DNA of 30,807 nt. It comes from DAOUAM01 sp034433305. GTDB lineage: Bacteria > Chloroflexota > Dehalococcoidia > Lucifugimonadales > DAOUAM01. Position numbers and translations under genes: made by a program. The notes beneath the pieces are model-generated. The model was not told where the DNA came from. It saw only the letters and a program-made list of their open reading frames with translations, and did not search any database. The stretch lies in contig DAOUAM010000023.1 in NCBI GenBank assembly GCA_034433305.1, forward strand, positions 1 to 30,807, read 5' to 3'. Shown piece after piece: positions 28,540 through 30,807 of this stretch; positions within the stretch are counted from its first letter, which is position 1, and the number at the start of each line of letters is the position of its first letter.

Positions 28540-30807
28540 ATGGTTTCGACTTTCCAACGTCAGATTGGCTCTGGCGTGTTTACCATCGAGACTGGTAAGC
28601 TCGCTCAGCAGGCCAACGGTTCGGTCCTGGTCCGCTACGGCGATTCCATGGTGCTGGTCACCGCCACCATGAGTCCCCCCAGGGAGGGGATAGACTTCTT
28701 CCCCCTCACCGTGGACTTCGAGGAGAGGCTGTACGCCAGGGGCAAGATCCCGGGCAGCTTCTTCCGGCGCGAGGGCAGGCCCAGCACCGAGGCTATCCTT
28801 ACGGCCAGGCTCACCGACAGGCCCATCCGGCCGCTGTTCCCCAAAGGCTTCCGCAACGAGGTACAGGTAGTAATCACCGCCCTGTCCGCGGACCAGGAGA
28901 ACCCCCACGACATCATGGCCATCCTGGGGGCGTCCACGGCACTGGGCATTTCGGACATCCCCTTCGACGGGCCGCTGGCCGCCACGCGCATGGGCTACGT
29001 GGACGGCGAGTTTATCGTCAATCCTACCTATCAGCAGCTTGAAAAGAGCAAGCTGGACCTGGTGGTGGCCGGGACCAGGCACGGCGTGGTCATGATGGAG
29101 TCCGGGGCTGTGGAAGCCTCCGAGGAGCTGGTGCTGGAGGCCATCGAGCGGGCGCAGCGGGTCAACCTGGAGCTGGTCCAGTTCCAGGAGGAGATAGTGC
29201 GCTCCGTGGGCAAGCCCAAGGCCAGCTACCAGTCGGACTCGGCGCCGGCCGAGCTTGAGTCCCTGGTGTCATCCCTGCTCAACGGCCGGCTGAGCTCCGT
29301 GCTGGACGCCGGCGGCGGCAAGTCCGTCCAGGCCAGCGCCCTGGATGCGCTGAAGGCCGAGATGGTGGAGCGCCTCAAAGACAGGTACGAGCCTGCCCAC
29401 GTAGGCTCCGTGTTCGAGTCCCTGCTGGAGAAAGAGTTCCGCAGCCGCGTGCTGTACCAGGGCAAGCGCCCGGATGGCCGAGGCCTGCGGGACATCAGGC
29501 CCTTGACCTGCGAGGTGGCGCTGCTGCCCCGCACCCACGGCAGCGGCCTGTTCACTCGCGGCGAGACCCAGGTGCTGGCTGTGGCCACTCTTGGCTCCGT
29601 GGGCGACGCCCAGAAGGTGGAGAACCTGACGCCCGAGGAGACCAAGCGCTTCCTGCTCCACTACAACTTCCCGCCCTACTCCACGGGCGAGGCGCGCCGC
29701 ATAGGCTCGCCGGGCCGCCGGGAGATAGGCCATGGCGCCCTGGCCGAGCGCGCCCTGGAGCCGGTACTGCCCAGCGAAGAGGACTTCCCCTACACCATAA
29801 GGTTGGTGGCCGAGGTCCTGAGTTCCAACGGCAGCACATCCATGGGCACCGTCTGCGCCGGCACCCTGGCCCTGATGGACGCCGGCGTACCCATCAAAAA
29901 GCCGGTGGCGGGCATTTCCATCGGCCTTATCACCGGCGATGACAGCCGGTTTGTGACCCTGACCGACATCCAGGGCCTGGAAGACCACATAGGCGACATG
30001 GACTTCAAGGTCGCCGGCACCGATGCGGGCATCACCGCCATCCAGCTAGACATCAAGGTTACCAGCATCGGCATGGATATCGTCAGGGCGGCCCTGGAGC
30101 AGGCCAGGGAGGCGAGGTTGTTCATCCTCCAGCGCATACGCGAGACCATCAGCGAGGCGCGCCCCGAGCTCAGCCGCTACGCCCCCAGGATGATACGCAT
30201 CAACATACCGGTGGACAAGATCGGCGTGGTCATAGGCCCCAGTGGCAAGACCATCCGGAGCATCATCGAGGCCACCAAGACCACGGTGGACATCCAGGAC
30301 GACGGCACCGTGATAATTGGCTCGGTGGATGGCGAATCGGCCCAGCGGGCCGTCACCATGATCGAGAACCTGACCCGCGAGGTGAAGGTAGGGGACATCT
30401 ACACCGGCAAGGTGGTGCGCATTACCGACTTCGGCGCCTTCGTGGAGATACTGCCCGGCAAGGATGGCCTGGTCCACATCAGCGAGCTTGCCGAGTACCG
30501 AGTCCCCCGCGTGGAGGACGTGGTAAAGGTGGGCGACGAGGTCACAGTGATAGTCAAGGAGATAGACTCCCTGGGCCGCATCAACCTGTCCCGCCGCGCG
30601 CTGCTGGAGGGCGCGGAGGAGGAAGGCAAGCGCGAGGAGCGCAGGGGCCGGGAGGGGGGCAGGGAAGGCAGGCCGCCCGGCAGGCCGGGCCAGCCTCCCA
30701 GGGGCAGGCCAGGCGGCGATGGCCGCCCTGGCGGCGACCGCGGCGGCTACAGGCCGCCAGGCCGTGGCCCTGGAGGCCCGCACAGGCCCCCGGACCGCCG
30801 GCCCCGC
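28540..30807 (+). CDS. pnp: Polyribonucleotide nucleotidyltransferase (3' end outside window)
   Basis: 756 codons are present without a stop. The enzyme degrades RNA from the 3' end with phosphate and is part of degradosome-like complexes. Order: RNase PH domain 1, helical linker, RNase PH domain 2 from about 308 (GKRPDGRGLRDI) with the active-site region STSMGTVCAGTLALMDAG (about 432-449), the KH domain with GPSG at 566-569, and the S1 domain from about 618 (GDIYTGKVVRITDFGAF) to about 690. The last 60 visible residues are an Arg/Gly/Pro-rich tail. ATG at 28540 with AGGAGG 12 bases upstream. Confidence 0.97.
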   Translation, partial: MVSTFQRQIGSGVFTIETGKLAQQANGSVLVRYGDSMVLVTATMSPPREGIDFFPLTVDFEERLYARGKIPGSFFRREGRPSTEAILTARLTDRPIRPLFPKGFRNEVQVVITALSADQENPHDIMAILGASTALGISDIPFDGPLAATRMGYVDGEFIVNPTYQQLEKSKLDLVVAGTRHGVVMMESGAVEASEELVLEAIERAQRVNLELVQFQEEIVRSVGKPKASYQSDSAPAELESLVSSLLNGRLSSVLDAGGGKSVQASALDALKAEMVERLKDRYEPAHVGSVFESLLEKEFRSRVLYQGKRPDGRGLRDIRPLTCEVALLPRTHGSGLFTRGETQVLAVATLGSVGDAQKVENLTPEETKRFLLHYNFPPYSTGEARRIGSPGRREIGHGALAERALEPVLPSEEDFPYTIRLVAEVLSSNGSTSMGTVCAGTLALMDAGVPIKKPVAGISIGLITGDDSRFVTLTDIQGLEDHIGDMDFKVAGTDAGITAIQLDIKVTSIGMDIVRAALEQAREARLFILQRIRETISEARPELSRYAPRMIRINIPVDKIGVVIGPSGKTIRSIIEATKTTVDIQDDGTVIIGSVDGESAQRAVTMIENLTREVKVGDIYTGKVVRITDFGAFVEILPGKDGLVHISELAEYRVPRVEDVVKVGDEVTVIVKEIDSLGRINLSRRALLEGAEEEGKREERRGREGGREGRPPGRPGQPPRGRPGGDGRPGGDRGGYRPPGRGPGGPHRPPDRRPR

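Overview
The window is GC-rich bacterial DNA (about two thirds G+C by eye). The essential block rpsB-tsf-pyrH-frr-uppS-cdsA-dxr-rseP...ispG...proS, a short EF-Ts, many non-ATG starts and several cluster-type proteins suggest an uncultured Chloroflexota (Dehalococcoidia-like) genome. That placement is an inference; there is no rRNA to confirm it.

Layout. 1-230: tail of an IS110-family transposase and a dispersed intergenic repeat. 433-4548: accessory single genes, namely a zinc alcohol dehydrogenase, a DUF6941-like protein, a ribbon-helix-helix regulator with iteron-like sites, a short-chain dehydrogenase, an SGNH hydrolase with its middle missing, and a histidine-rich membrane protein with an HExxH motif. 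4745-7947: two tandem paralogous MFS exporters whose start codons sit exactly 6 nt after a TATAGT box (probable leaderless mRNAs), separated by a 224-bp MITE-like element. 8343-11195: a decaying sugar/glycosyl cluster with an intact epimerase, an intact glycosyltransferase and three short 5' gene remnants (one radical-SAM/B12-like, one CgeB-like). 11273-11406: a structured-RNA candidate ending in a very strong intrinsic terminator. 11492-15693: aroC, a divergent SDR without the usual catalytic residues, a polysaccharide deacetylase and a divergently transcribed alpha/beta hydrolase with a palindromic operator around its -10 box.

15679-27862, all on the minus strand: proS, a DedA protein, ispG, an MFS transporter, rseP, dxr, cdsA, uppS, frr, pyrH, tsf, rpsB. 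These serve translation (ribosomal protein S2, EF-Ts, ribosome recycling, prolyl-tRNA synthetase), isoprenoid supply (Dxr, IspG), lipid-carrier and phospholipid synthesis (UppS, CdsA), UMP phosphorylation and membrane proteolysis. Several neighbours overlap by a few bases, so translational coupling is likely. 28189-30807, plus strand: rpsO and pnp (pnp runs off the window), divergent from rpsB.

No CRISPR array, tRNA or rRNA gene was seen. No clearly new multi-gene system is evident. The best leads are the decaying glycosyl cluster with its RNA/terminator, the leaderless MFS pair, the HExxH membrane protein and the operator-like repeats.
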